Source of the DNA: Dethiothermospora halolimnae | GTDB taxonomy: Bacteria > Bacillota > Clostridia > Tissierellales > VENL01 | Direction: 5' to 3' | Length of the DNA: 64,000 nucleotides | Assembly (NCBI RefSeq): GCF_037577855.1 | Contig: NZ_JBAKFX010000005.1 | Coordinates: 1 to 64,000, forward strand | Shown: in pieces, positions 25,559 to 33,625 of the stretch | Layout of the letters: each line of letters starts with the position of its first letter | Position numbering within the stretch: position 1 is the stretch's first letter | Program-made: the position numbers and the translations under genes | Notes under the pieces: generated by a model | Told to the model about the DNA's origin: nothing | Seen by the model: only the letters and a program-made list of their open reading frames with translations | Database searches by the model: none

Positions 25559-26236
25559 TTATAGTTCCATGCTCTCCCCATATCCTAATACTTTCACATC
25601 TGCATCTTTAACTTTATTTTTAAACTCTTTAGGATCTGCCTTTATTACTTCAAATGTGTTATAATGCATTGGAATTACTACATCCGGTTTCACAAACTCC
25701 ACTGCCCTAACTGCATCATCAATATCCATTGTAAAGTTTCCACCTATAGGCATTAATGCCACATCTATTTTTTCACTTTCCAATAGTTTCATATCCATAG
25801 TGAGCCCCGTATCTCCGGCATGATATAATTTCTTATCATCTATTTCTATAACAAAACCACATGGATTTCCTCCATCATAGAACATCCCATCTTTAAAGTA
25901 ACCTGAACCATGAAGTGCTGGAGTCATTTTAACCATTCCAAAGTCAAACTTAGTTCTTCCCCCTACATGCATTGTATGTACATCTAAGCCTTCATTTCCT
26001 AAGTAATTACCAATCTCAAAGTTACATATAACCTTAGCATTGGCACTTTTAGCTATTGCTACTGTATCTCCCAAATGATCTCCATGACCATGGGTTACAA
26101 ATATATGGGTTATATCTTGTAACTCTTTAGCCTCTAACGGTGCATTAGGATTTCCACTAATAAAGGGATCTATTAATGCCTTAAAATCTCCTTTTTCAAT
26201 TAAAAAAGCTGAATGTCCTAGATACTTTATTTTCAT
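25559..26236 (-). CDS. Metallo-beta-lactamase-fold hydrolase, UPF0173 family
   Basis: The 225-residue cytoplasmic protein has the MBL zinc motif VTHGHGDHLGD near residue 50, a further ligand in TPALHGSG, HAGDTGLTMD near residue 135 and the final His in PMHYNTF near 193. The N-terminus MKIKYLGHSAFLIE is typical of the YtkL/UPF0173 group, related to UlaG-like lactonases. The biological substrate is unknown. GGGGGT precedes the ATG. A single gene followed by its own terminator. Confidence 0.85.
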   Translation of the reverse strand: MKIKYLGHSAFLIEKGDFKALIDPFISGNPNAPLEAKELQDITHIFVTHGHGDHLGDTVAIAKSANAKVICNFEIGNYLGNEGLDVHTMHVGGRTKFDFGMVKMTPALHGSGYFKDGMFYDGGNPCGFVIEIDDKKLYHAGDTGLTMDMKLLESEKIDVALMPIGGNFTMDIDDAVRAVEFVKPDVVIPMHYNTFEVIKADPKEFKNKVKDADVKVLGYGESMEL

Positions 26237-26335
26237 TTTAAATACCCCCTGTTTTTATAATATTTTTCTCTCTTATTTTATTTTTTATCAGCCTATTTTG
26301 CAAATTAATATACTCTTAGACTAAAGTTTAATCTA

Positions 26336-27142
26336 CTAAGAAAATGTGGTTAAATCTTCTTCATAGCTTAAATTGTTTATTTCATCATAAATTTTATTAC
26401 ATATATCTTTATTGCCTGCAACTATGGAATGCTCTCTTTTATTTGGTATATATTTAATTTTCCCCCCTGCTTCTTCTATCATTAAGGAAGCAGCTGCAAT
26501 ATCCCATATGCTTAGTTTTAATTCCCAATATCCATCTAACCTTCCCGCTGCAACATTGGCTAAATCATAGGCTGCAGCCCCCATTCTTCTTATTCCTTTT
26601 ACTTTCGGTACAAAATTAGAAAAATAATTCACATTATTATCATCATCTTCTGCTCTGTCATAGGGAAAACCAGTAGCTAATACACAGTATCTTAAATCTC
26701 TTCTATCATTTACTTTTAACCTTTTTCCATTTAAATAAGCCCCTTCTCCTTTAATTGCTTGAAACATTTCGTCCAGCATAGGTAAATAAACTACCCCCAA
26801 AACAGTCTCTTTCTTATATTGTAAAGCTATGGATATTGCAAAAATAGGTAGTCCTTGGGCATAATTAATGGTACCATCCAATGGATCTATTATCCACATG
26901 TATTCTGTATTCTCTTTATCTTTCCCAGCCTCCTCTGATAAAATGCCATGTTCTGGATATCTTTCCCTTATCCTATCTATAATATATTTTTCAGACATCT
27001 CATCTACTTCTGTTACCAAGTCTATTTCTGTAGTTTTACTACTTATCTTTAAGTCCTGTTTCCCAAAGTTATCTTTTTGAATTTCTCCAACTTCTCTAGC
27101 CCAATCTTTTACTTCTTCCAAAGTTTTATTTAAGTTAATCAC
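26336..27142 (-). CDS. Inositol monophosphatase family protein
   Basis: The 268-residue Mg-dependent phosphatase shows the three IMPase metal motifs: LSEEAG (about 68), DPLDGTINYAQG (about 85) and WDIAAASLMIEEAGG (about 210). Such enzymes hydrolyse inositol phosphate, fructose-1,6-bisphosphate, PAP or, in a few actinobacteria, histidinol phosphate. The GTG at 27142 lies seven bases after AGGAGG and is preferred to the TTG one codon upstream. The his operon in this window has no histidinol phosphatase, so that activity is possible but not shown. Confidence 0.85.
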   Translation of the reverse strand: MINLNKTLEEVKDWAREVGEIQKDNFGKQDLKISSKTTEIDLVTEVDEMSEKYIIDRIRERYPEHGILSEEAGKDKENTEYMWIIDPLDGTINYAQGLPIFAISIALQYKKETVLGVVYLPMLDEMFQAIKGEGAYLNGKRLKVNDRRDLRYCVLATGFPYDRAEDDDNNVNYFSNFVPKVKGIRRMGAAAYDLANVAAGRLDGYWELKLSIWDIAAASLMIEEAGGKIKYIPNKREHSIVAGNKDICNKIYDEINNLSYEEDLTTFS

Positions 27143-27356
27143 CAAAATACCTCCTAGTTTCTTATTGGTCTACCGGAGAATGAATTCCCCTCTACCTATT
27201 ATAATTTACAGTTGACAGTTGACGAGTTACAGTTAAATGTAATTTCACTCAATATATTCTTAAAACATTATATTTATTTTTATAATTATAATATAAATTT
27301 TATCAAAGTAAATACTAAGATTGACATTAATTAAATTTTATCTTCTGGAGGATTAT

Positions 27357-28490
27357 ATGAAAAAGTTAATTAAACCATCAATATTATCCCTTTCATTATT
27401 AATAATTATAACAGGGTCCGCCCTTTCCCCTGCCCTTGGAGAAATAAAAAAATCTTTCCCTGCTATAGATGAAAACATAGTTAAATTAATATTAACATTA
27501 CCATCTATTATAATAATACCATTTAGTTTATTATCTGGTAAATTATCATTAACTATTTCAAAGAGAAAGATAATAATATTAGCTATTATACTCTATGTAA
27601 TAGGGGGTGTTGGGGGAGGGTGTTGTAATAATCTTTATGTTATATTAATTTTTAGGGCTATAATTGGAATAGGCGCAGGTCTATTACTCCCTTTATCTAG
27701 ATCATTGATTGCAGACTTTTATACCGGTAACAGACGAACTAATCTGATGGGTGTATCAAATGCTGTTTCTAATCTAGGAGCAGTAGTTGCCACACTGATC
27801 AGTGGATTTTTGGCTTCAATAAATTGGAGATATACTTTTTTAGTATATTTGATAGGTATATTTGTTTTGGTTTTAGTCATAGTAGGTTTACCGGAACCTC
27901 CAAAAAGAAAAGAAAACAAAAATAATATAAAATCAATAAACCATAGGGTATTGTTAATATCAATCCTCACCATATTATTAAACATTGGATTTTACTGTTC
28001 CGTTACTAATATAGCCATATTTTTAGAAAGTAAAAATATAGGTAGTTCTAATACTGCTGGTATGGCCATGTCTAGCCTTACTCTGGCTGGTTTTTTAGGT
28101 GGCATAATCCTTGAAAAAATATCAAGGGCCTTAAGAGGTTTTAGAATTTCCATAAGTCTATTAATAATGTCAATAGGATTTATAACTTTAAAATATACAT
28201 CAAATATATATACAGTTTTACTTTCTATGTTTATGATTGGTTTTGCCCAGGGAATAATTAAACCAATAATATTTTTAAAAGTAACAAAGGTCACACCGAA
28301 ATTTTCAAATTCTTTTTCCATATCTATTATAAGTAGCTCTGTATTTTTAGGAAAATTCTTATCTCCTATAGTTTTGGATATCATCGGAAATCTATTTAAT
28401 AATAATTCCATAGGTTTTTTGTTTTTCTTTACAGGAATTTCAATATTATTTAGTAGCTTTGTTTTCTTTATAATAAAAATAAAACACTAA
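27357..28490 (+). CDS. MFS transporter
   Basis: The 377-residue membrane protein has about twelve predicted helices. The MFS loop between helices 2 and 3 reads SGKLSLTISKRKII, and helix 4 carries FRAIIGIGAGLLLPLSRSLIAD, as in drug/metabolite antiporters of the DHA group. A central charged loop, PEPPKRKENKNN, divides the two halves. The ATG at 27357 follows TGGAGG; an upstream in-frame ATG at 27321 lacks a ribosome site. Substrate unknown, multidrug or metabolite export being most likely. It converges on a chemoreceptor gene. Confidence 0.85.
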   Translation: MKKLIKPSILSLSLLIIITGSALSPALGEIKKSFPAIDENIVKLILTLPSIIIIPFSLLSGKLSLTISKRKIIILAIILYVIGGVGGGCCNNLYVILIFRAIIGIGAGLLLPLSRSLIADFYTGNRRTNLMGVSNAVSNLGAVVATLISGFLASINWRYTFLVYLIGIFVLVLVIVGLPEPPKRKENKNNIKSINHRVLLISILTILLNIGFYCSVTNIAIFLESKNIGSSNTAGMAMSSLTLAGFLGGIILEKISRALRGFRISISLLIMSIGFITLKYTSNIYTVLLSMFMIGFAQGIIKPIIFLKVTKVTPKFSNSFSISIISSSVFLGKFLSPIVLDIIGNLFNNNSIGFLFFFTGISILFSSFVFFIIKIKH

Positions 28491-28514
28491 GGTCTGGACA
28501 TGTCCAGACCTTAG
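28487..28514. terminator. 28-bp perfect palindromic bidirectional terminator
   Basis: CTAAGGTCTGGACA faces its exact complement between the convergent MFS and chemoreceptor genes and includes the MFS stop. Confidence 0.85.
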
Positions 28515-28539
28515 TAAAAATAAATAACTATTATATTTC

Positions 28540-30648
28540 TTATAACTTAAATTTATCTACATTCTCTATAAGTTTATTAATTAATTCTTTTGTATCCTTT
28601 ACATGATCATTTATTTTATATATGGAGGATAACTGTTCGTCAACACTTGCTGTTACTTCTTCAGTACTAGCAGATGTTTCTTCAGTTACAGCCGAAATAT
28701 TATTTATAGCACCTATTATATCATTTTTACTATCTTCAATATTTTGTGCATAATTTTCAACCATATTCATATTATCTACTAATATCTCTAACGAACTGGC
28801 TGTACTTTTAAATATTTTTTCTGTATCCATTATTGACTTGGTTTGATCCTGCTGAGTAGTCTTTACATCTTCCATTGTTATAACAGCACTATCTGACCTT
28901 TCTTGTATATCAACTATCATCTGATTTATTTCACCGGTAGCCCTAGAAGTTTCTTCTGCTAATTTTCTTATTTCATCTGCTACTACCGCAAAGCCTTTTC
29001 CAGCCTCTCCAGCTCGAGCTGCTTCTATCGATGCATTTAATGCCAATAGACCAGTTTGTTCAGCTATACTATTTATAAGGGTTATAATACCCTCTGTATT
29101 TTTAGCATATTCATTTACATCATTTATTATATTATTAACTTTTTTTGCTTTTTCAGTGGTTTCGTTGGTTTTCTCATTTAATATTTTTATCTTATCAAGC
29201 CCTTCCTTACTTAAATCATTTGTTTCTTTTGTTATGCCATATACTTGGGTTATTAAATCAGTTGTTTTCTTAATACTACCTCCCAAGTCGCTGGTCTTTG
29301 TGGCAACAATTTCTGTATCCTTAGCCTGTTCAGAAGTACTTATTGCAACTTGTTCCATTGCATCACTTATCTCTGACATCGAGTTTTTCGACCTCTCAGC
29401 TATATCTTCTAAATCATTTGATTGGGTTACCACCGTCATAGATGAGTTTTTAACATTATTAGCTAACTCCTTTATATTTCTAATCATATTATTATAGCTA
29501 TTTGATAATTTGGCAAACTCATTTTTTCCCTCTATATCAGACAGTGCAGTTAGATCCCCTTGCTCTGCTCTTTTCATTAAAGCTATTAGTTTTTTTATTG
29601 GTGTAGTAATACTTCTAGTAATAAAATATATTAATCCTATTGAAACTAGTAATGTAATAACTATAAATACTACTATAATTTTTAATTGATTATTATATGA
29701 CTCTAGTATTTTATTAGCAGGTATATTGGTTCCAAAATACCAACTAGAATCCAACTCCTCAAAATCAATAGGGATATATATCTCTAATCCTTGATCATCG
29801 TCAAACAAGGAAAACATCTGATTTTTCTTAAGTTTGTCCATGGCTTCACTTGGAACATAACCTTTCCCAAAAGCATCTTCCATTATTAGGTTTTTATCTA
29901 GTCCATTTCCTATAAACTTTCCAGCATCAGACATAATGAATGCATAACCATCTAAGTTATTTATATTTTCTATTTTAGTAACTATTTCTTGTATACTATC
30001 TAGTTTAATATCTGCCGTTACAACACCTAAAAATTTATTATTGTTATCTATTATTGGATAAGAAATTGTCGTCATTAAAACATCTACCCCATTAACTGGA
30101 TATATGTATGGTTCTGTTAAAATAGGTTTCTTAGTACTTTTAGGTACTAAATACCAATTTCCATCCCCTTCCACATCATATCCCACTAAGGGCTCTACAG
30201 CTACTTTACCATTTCCGTCTTTGTATATATAAGGTAAAAACCTTCCATTATCATCACTACCAGTTTTACTGTCACCAATAAACATACTATCTTGTCCATC
30301 AAATCCATTAGGTTCAAAACCTATCCCATGGGCAACTATATTTGTATTTGACTCTAGACTCTTTTCTACCAATTTTATTATTACCTCTCTATTTACATCA
30401 TCCTTTTCTGCTAAAATACTTATATTATCAGCCAAATGACCCACTGACTCTCTTATTACTTCCATTTCTTTTAATATTACCTGTGATTCAACCTTTGAAG
30501 TCTGTATTACTCTTTTCTCCGTTTCATCGATAGTGGTATCCTTTAAACTCGATAACATGAAAATTTCTGTCAAAAGAAATAAGGTCATAATAAGAACTGC
30601 TAAAATCACAAGCTTACTACTTGTTTTTAAATCTAATATTTTTTTCAA
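28540..30648 (-). CDS. Methyl-accepting chemotaxis protein, dCache type
   Basis: About 702 residues: a membrane helix at 12-32, an extracytoplasmic double-Cache sensor to about 300 (GFEPNGFDGQ, YPVNGVDVLMTTISYP), a second membrane helix (IIVVFIVITLLVSIGLIYF), a HAMP domain and a long signalling coiled coil. Its hairpin tip is LLALNASIEAARAGEAGKGF. It signals to CheA/CheW. The TTG at 30648, giving MKKILDLKTSSK after GGAGGG, is preferred to the ATG at 30663, which overlaps the ribosome site. Cache ligands are often amino or carboxylic acids; this one is unknown. Confidence 0.9.
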   Translation of the reverse strand: MKKILDLKTSSKLVILAVLIMTLFLLTEIFMLSSLKDTTIDETEKRVIQTSKVESQVILKEMEVIRESVGHLADNISILAEKDDVNREVIIKLVEKSLESNTNIVAHGIGFEPNGFDGQDSMFIGDSKTGSDDNGRFLPYIYKDGNGKVAVEPLVGYDVEGDGNWYLVPKSTKKPILTEPYIYPVNGVDVLMTTISYPIIDNNNKFLGVVTADIKLDSIQEIVTKIENINNLDGYAFIMSDAGKFIGNGLDKNLIMEDAFGKGYVPSEAMDKLKKNQMFSLFDDDQGLEIYIPIDFEELDSSWYFGTNIPANKILESYNNQLKIIVVFIVITLLVSIGLIYFITRSITTPIKKLIALMKRAEQGDLTALSDIEGKNEFAKLSNSYNNMIRNIKELANNVKNSSMTVVTQSNDLEDIAERSKNSMSEISDAMEQVAISTSEQAKDTEIVATKTSDLGGSIKKTTDLITQVYGITKETNDLSKEGLDKIKILNEKTNETTEKAKKVNNIINDVNEYAKNTEGIITLINSIAEQTGLLALNASIEAARAGEAGKGFAVVADEIRKLAEETSRATGEINQMIVDIQERSDSAVITMEDVKTTQQDQTKSIMDTEKIFKSTASSLEILVDNMNMVENYAQNIEDSKNDIIGAINNISAVTEETSASTEEVTASVDEQLSSIYKINDHVKDTKELINKLIENVDKFKL

Positions 30649-30788
30649 AATTATCCCTCCCATTTTATTTGATTAATAAATTTATACCCTATACTATTTA
30701 CTATTCTACATTTTCCTCTTATGACCTTCTAAATTTCGACATTTTTCATCATTTAACTTTGTCAATATTAGGATTTTTATGCAATTAT

Positions 30789-31838
30789 TTAAACTACACC
30801 TATTCCTGCCTCTTTAAATGTAATCATTTCGTTATTCATATATGTAGCCGCTTCTATTATATTAAAGGCAAGTACACCTCCACTACCTTCTCCTAACCTC
30901 ATATTCATATCTAGCATAGGTTTTAACCCTAATATTTCAGAAGCATATTTTGCACCCTTTTCCTCAGAACTATGGGAAGGTATCAGATATTCCTTTACCT
31001 TTGGCTCTATTCCATAGGCAATTAATGCTGCCACGGTACATATAAAGCCATCTATGACAATGGGAACTCTATTGGCTGCGCAAGCTAACATAACCCCAGC
31101 CATACCTCCTATTTCTAAACCTCCAACCTTAGATAATACATCTATTGTATCTTCCTTTATTGGTTTATTAACCTCTATAGCCCTCTTTACACAGTTTATT
31201 TTATTTTTCAGTTTATCCATTGGTAAATTGGCCCCCACCCAAGTTACTTCCTTTGGATCCATTCCTGTTATGGCAGATACTATTGCTGCACTGGGGGTTG
31301 TATTTCCAATCCCCATCTCTCCAGTGGTTAAAATATTTTTACCCTTCTTAATTTCTTCTGTTGCCACCAATATTCCAGTTTCAATTGATGTTATTGCTTC
31401 TTTTCTAGTCATGGCTGGACCCTTAGTTATATTTTCAGTTCCATGCTTTATTTTTTTATTTATTATTTTATCATTATTTATTTCTCCATCTATACCTATA
31501 TCAACAACTACCACATCTGATTTTGCTTGTTTAGCCATGGCACATACCCCAGTTAGACCCTTTGTCATATTAATGGCCTGCATCAAAGTTACTTCTTTGG
31601 GAGCAGCTGCAATCCCCTCTTCACAAACTCCATGATCAGCCGCCATAACTATTACTGATTTGTTATCTACCTTAGGATACATATCACCGGTTATTCCTGC
31701 TAGTTTAATAACTATATCCTCTAGCTTACCTAAGCTTCCAACTGGTTTTATAAGATTATCCACCCTATTTTTACATTTCTCCATGATTTCCCTGTCTACA
31801 CCTTTAATCTTTTTAATAGTTTCATTTAATAAGTTCAT
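30789..31838 (-). CDS. cobT: Nicotinate-nucleotide-dimethylbenzimidazole phosphoribosyltransferase
   Basis: CobT makes alpha-ribazole phosphate, the lower-ligand precursor of cobalamin. The 349-residue protein has GEMGIGNTTPSAAI, the DHGV segment in VIVMAADHGV, and the catalytic Glu region RLGEGSGGVLAF near residue 317. Length and motifs are standard. AAAGGGG precedes the ATG. It is the only B12 gene in the window and lies under its own cobalamin riboswitch, which suggests remodelling or salvage rather than a full local pathway. Confidence 0.95.
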   Translation of the reverse strand: MNLLNETIKKIKGVDREIMEKCKNRVDNLIKPVGSLGKLEDIVIKLAGITGDMYPKVDNKSVIVMAADHGVCEEGIAAAPKEVTLMQAINMTKGLTGVCAMAKQAKSDVVVVDIGIDGEINNDKIINKKIKHGTENITKGPAMTRKEAITSIETGILVATEEIKKGKNILTTGEMGIGNTTPSAAIVSAITGMDPKEVTWVGANLPMDKLKNKINCVKRAIEVNKPIKEDTIDVLSKVGGLEIGGMAGVMLACAANRVPIVIDGFICTVAALIAYGIEPKVKEYLIPSHSSEEKGAKYASEILGLKPMLDMNMRLGEGSGGVLAFNIIEAATYMNNEMITFKEAGIGVV

Positions 31839-31884
31839 TTTTTAACCCCTTTCTAAATAATTATTATGAAGTTTATATATAAAA

Positions 31885-31930
31885 AAGTCCGTAGTCTATT
31901 TACTGTACAGCAAATAGACTACGGACTTTA
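31885..31930 (-). terminator. Riboswitch-controlled terminator upstream of cobT
   Basis: AAAGTCCGTAGTCTATTT faces its exact complement in a perfect 18-bp stem with a T-run on the minus strand. It lies between the B12 aptamer and cobT, 47 bases before the start codon, as an expression platform for transcription attenuation. Confidence 0.9.
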
Positions 31931-31957
31931 CCATTACCCATAGAATATACATAAACC

Positions 31958-32146
31958 ATAGGCAGGTCTCCTGACTTAGCTTCATCACATTTGTATATCT
32001 TCCCTAGTAATCCTAAGTGATATTTATACAATGCTCCCCTTTACAGTGGCGGGACCGTTGAAGACTTTCACTTCATTCCCTATTCTTCTTAATTAATTGA
32101 TAGAAATTCTAACTATGAACAATTAATTAAGACACCTATAGTTATT
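31958..32146 (-). promoter_or_regulatory. Cobalamin (B12) riboswitch
   Basis: On the minus strand the leader contains the B12-aptamer hallmarks in order: ATAGGTG, AAGAATAGGGAATGAAGTG, the B12 box region CGGTCCCGCCACTGTAAAGG, and the closing AGTCAGGAGACCTGCC (31961-31977). High adenosylcobalamin would favour the terminator at 31885-31930 and shut off cobT. Confidence 0.95.
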
Positions 32147-32164
32147 TTTTCTTTTTTCAAGATT

Positions 32165-32193
32165 ATTATAGCAACATATATTATATTTGTAAA
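32165..32193 (-). promoter_or_regulatory. Promoter of the cobT leader
   Basis: TTTACA (32188-32193) and TATAAT (32165-32170) on the minus strand are separated by 17 bases. Transcription would begin near 32158, just before the riboswitch. Confidence 0.7.
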
Positions 32194-32252
32194 TATTTTT
32201 ATAAATTATTTTTATTATTTCATTTATAACTTCACTTAAAGAAAATGATAGC

Positions 32253-33497
32253 CTACTTATCCTTTAAAATATTTATTATCCTTCTATTATTATTATTTAT
32301 TCTCTCTATATCTACATACTCCTTCTTATCATTTGACAAGCCATATTTAGATTTCAGTTTAAGTATTCTATAAACACTTTTATTAATTCTCTCTATAGGT
32401 ATATTCTCAGCTTTTACTTCTTCCTTTATAATATCAAAGGCTTTGATCTGTTTATTATAACTGTGGCATATCAATAGTATATCATTTCCCCCATCTATGG
32501 CTTTTAAAACCGTTTCTTCTATAGAGTAGTTATCAGTAATTGCATCCATTTCTAAATCATCAGTTATAATAACCCCTTTAAATCCCAATTTTCCCCTTAA
32601 CAATTCAGTAATTACTTTCTTTGATAAGGTAGCAGGCTTATCATCTATTTTCGATAATAATATATGTGCTATCATTACCATATCAGCTCCATTATCTATG
32701 GCTCTTTTAAAAGGAATTAGTTCAAATTTACTCAGACTTTCTATATCCTTTTTTATAATTGGTAACCCCATATGGGAATCAACACTGGTATCCCCATGAC
32801 CTGGAAAGTGCTTTATAACCGGTATTATTCCTTTACTCTGTAGCCCTTTCATCTTAGATATTCCAAATTCACTGACAATTTTTTCATTCTTACCAAAGGC
32901 CCTATCTCCAATAACCTTATTTTCTTTATTACTAAATATGTCTATCACCGGTGCAAAATTTAGATTAAATCCATAGGATTTTATTTCTTGTCCTATTGCA
33001 CTCCCTACATCATAAGCTAGGTCTTCATTGCCTCCATATCCTATTTCAATATTACTGGGAAAATTAATGATATCTTTCGGCATCCTATTAACCCTTCCCC
33101 CTTCTTGATCTACTGCTAAGAATAAGGGGATATTATTTTTATTTTCTTCTTTTATGCTATTTAATAAATCTACCAGTTGATCAGAGCTTTTTATATTCCT
33201 ATTAAATAAAATAAGACCTCCTATATTATAATCTTTTATTAAAGTTTTTACTTTTTCGTCTACATTATAACTACTAAAACCAGCTATGATCATTTGTCCT
33301 ATTTTCTCATCTAGTGTCATATTATCTAGCTTATTTTGTATTTTATCTTCAGTAATATTTCTATCTTCTTTTTGTTTATTCTCTATTTCTGTGGGTTTAG
33401 TAATGTTATCCTTTATTTTATTTAATTTATTATTTTCTCTATTACAACCTATCAATAGAAATACAATTATAATAATAAATATAGCTATCCTTTTCAT
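32253..33497 (-). CDS. nagZ: Lipoprotein beta-N-acetylhexosaminidase (GH3)
   Basis: The 414-residue protein starts with a lipoprotein signal ending in the lipobox LIGC (Cys at about 18), so it should be anchored outside the membrane. The GH3 domain shows KHFPGHGDTSVDSHMGLP with the His-Asp dyad of NagZ, FAPVIDIF, AVDQEGGRVNRM and the nucleophile region ITDDLEMDAI. NagZ enzymes release GlcNAc from peptidoglycan fragments. That fits the nearby PTS operon with MupG and NagB, which could take in the released muro-sugars. Confidence 0.9.
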   Translation of the reverse strand: MKRIAIFIIIIVFLLIGCNRENNKLNKIKDNITKPTEIENKQKEDRNITEDKIQNKLDNMTLDEKIGQMIIAGFSSYNVDEKVKTLIKDYNIGGLILFNRNIKSSDQLVDLLNSIKEENKNNIPLFLAVDQEGGRVNRMPKDIINFPSNIEIGYGGNEDLAYDVGSAIGQEIKSYGFNLNFAPVIDIFSNKENKVIGDRAFGKNEKIVSEFGISKMKGLQSKGIIPVIKHFPGHGDTSVDSHMGLPIIKKDIESLSKFELIPFKRAIDNGADMVMIAHILLSKIDDKPATLSKKVITELLRGKLGFKGVIITDDLEMDAITDNYSIEETVLKAIDGGNDILLICHSYNKQIKAFDIIKEEVKAENIPIERINKSVYRILKLKSKYGLSNDKKEYVDIERINNNNRRIINILKDK

Positions 33498-33572
33498 ATT
33501 ATTTACAACCCCTATCTTTCCATATACTTTATGGTAAACGTGCTTTTAAACATTATAAATCAATTAACAAAG

Positions 33573-33610
33573 AAAATAATAAGATAGAAAATTTTCTATC
33601 TTATTATTTT
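33573..33610 (-). terminator. 38-bp perfect palindromic terminator
   Basis: AAAATAATAAGATAGAAAA faces its exact complement just after the chemoreceptor stop at 33626. The T-rich arm supplies the T-run. Confidence 0.8.
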
Positions 33611-33625
33611 AAATCCTTATTTTTA

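Noticed and set aside
30649..30788. Sigma-D promoter for the first chemoreceptor
   Set aside because: GTCGAAAT and TAAA are present but only 11 bases apart instead of 15.
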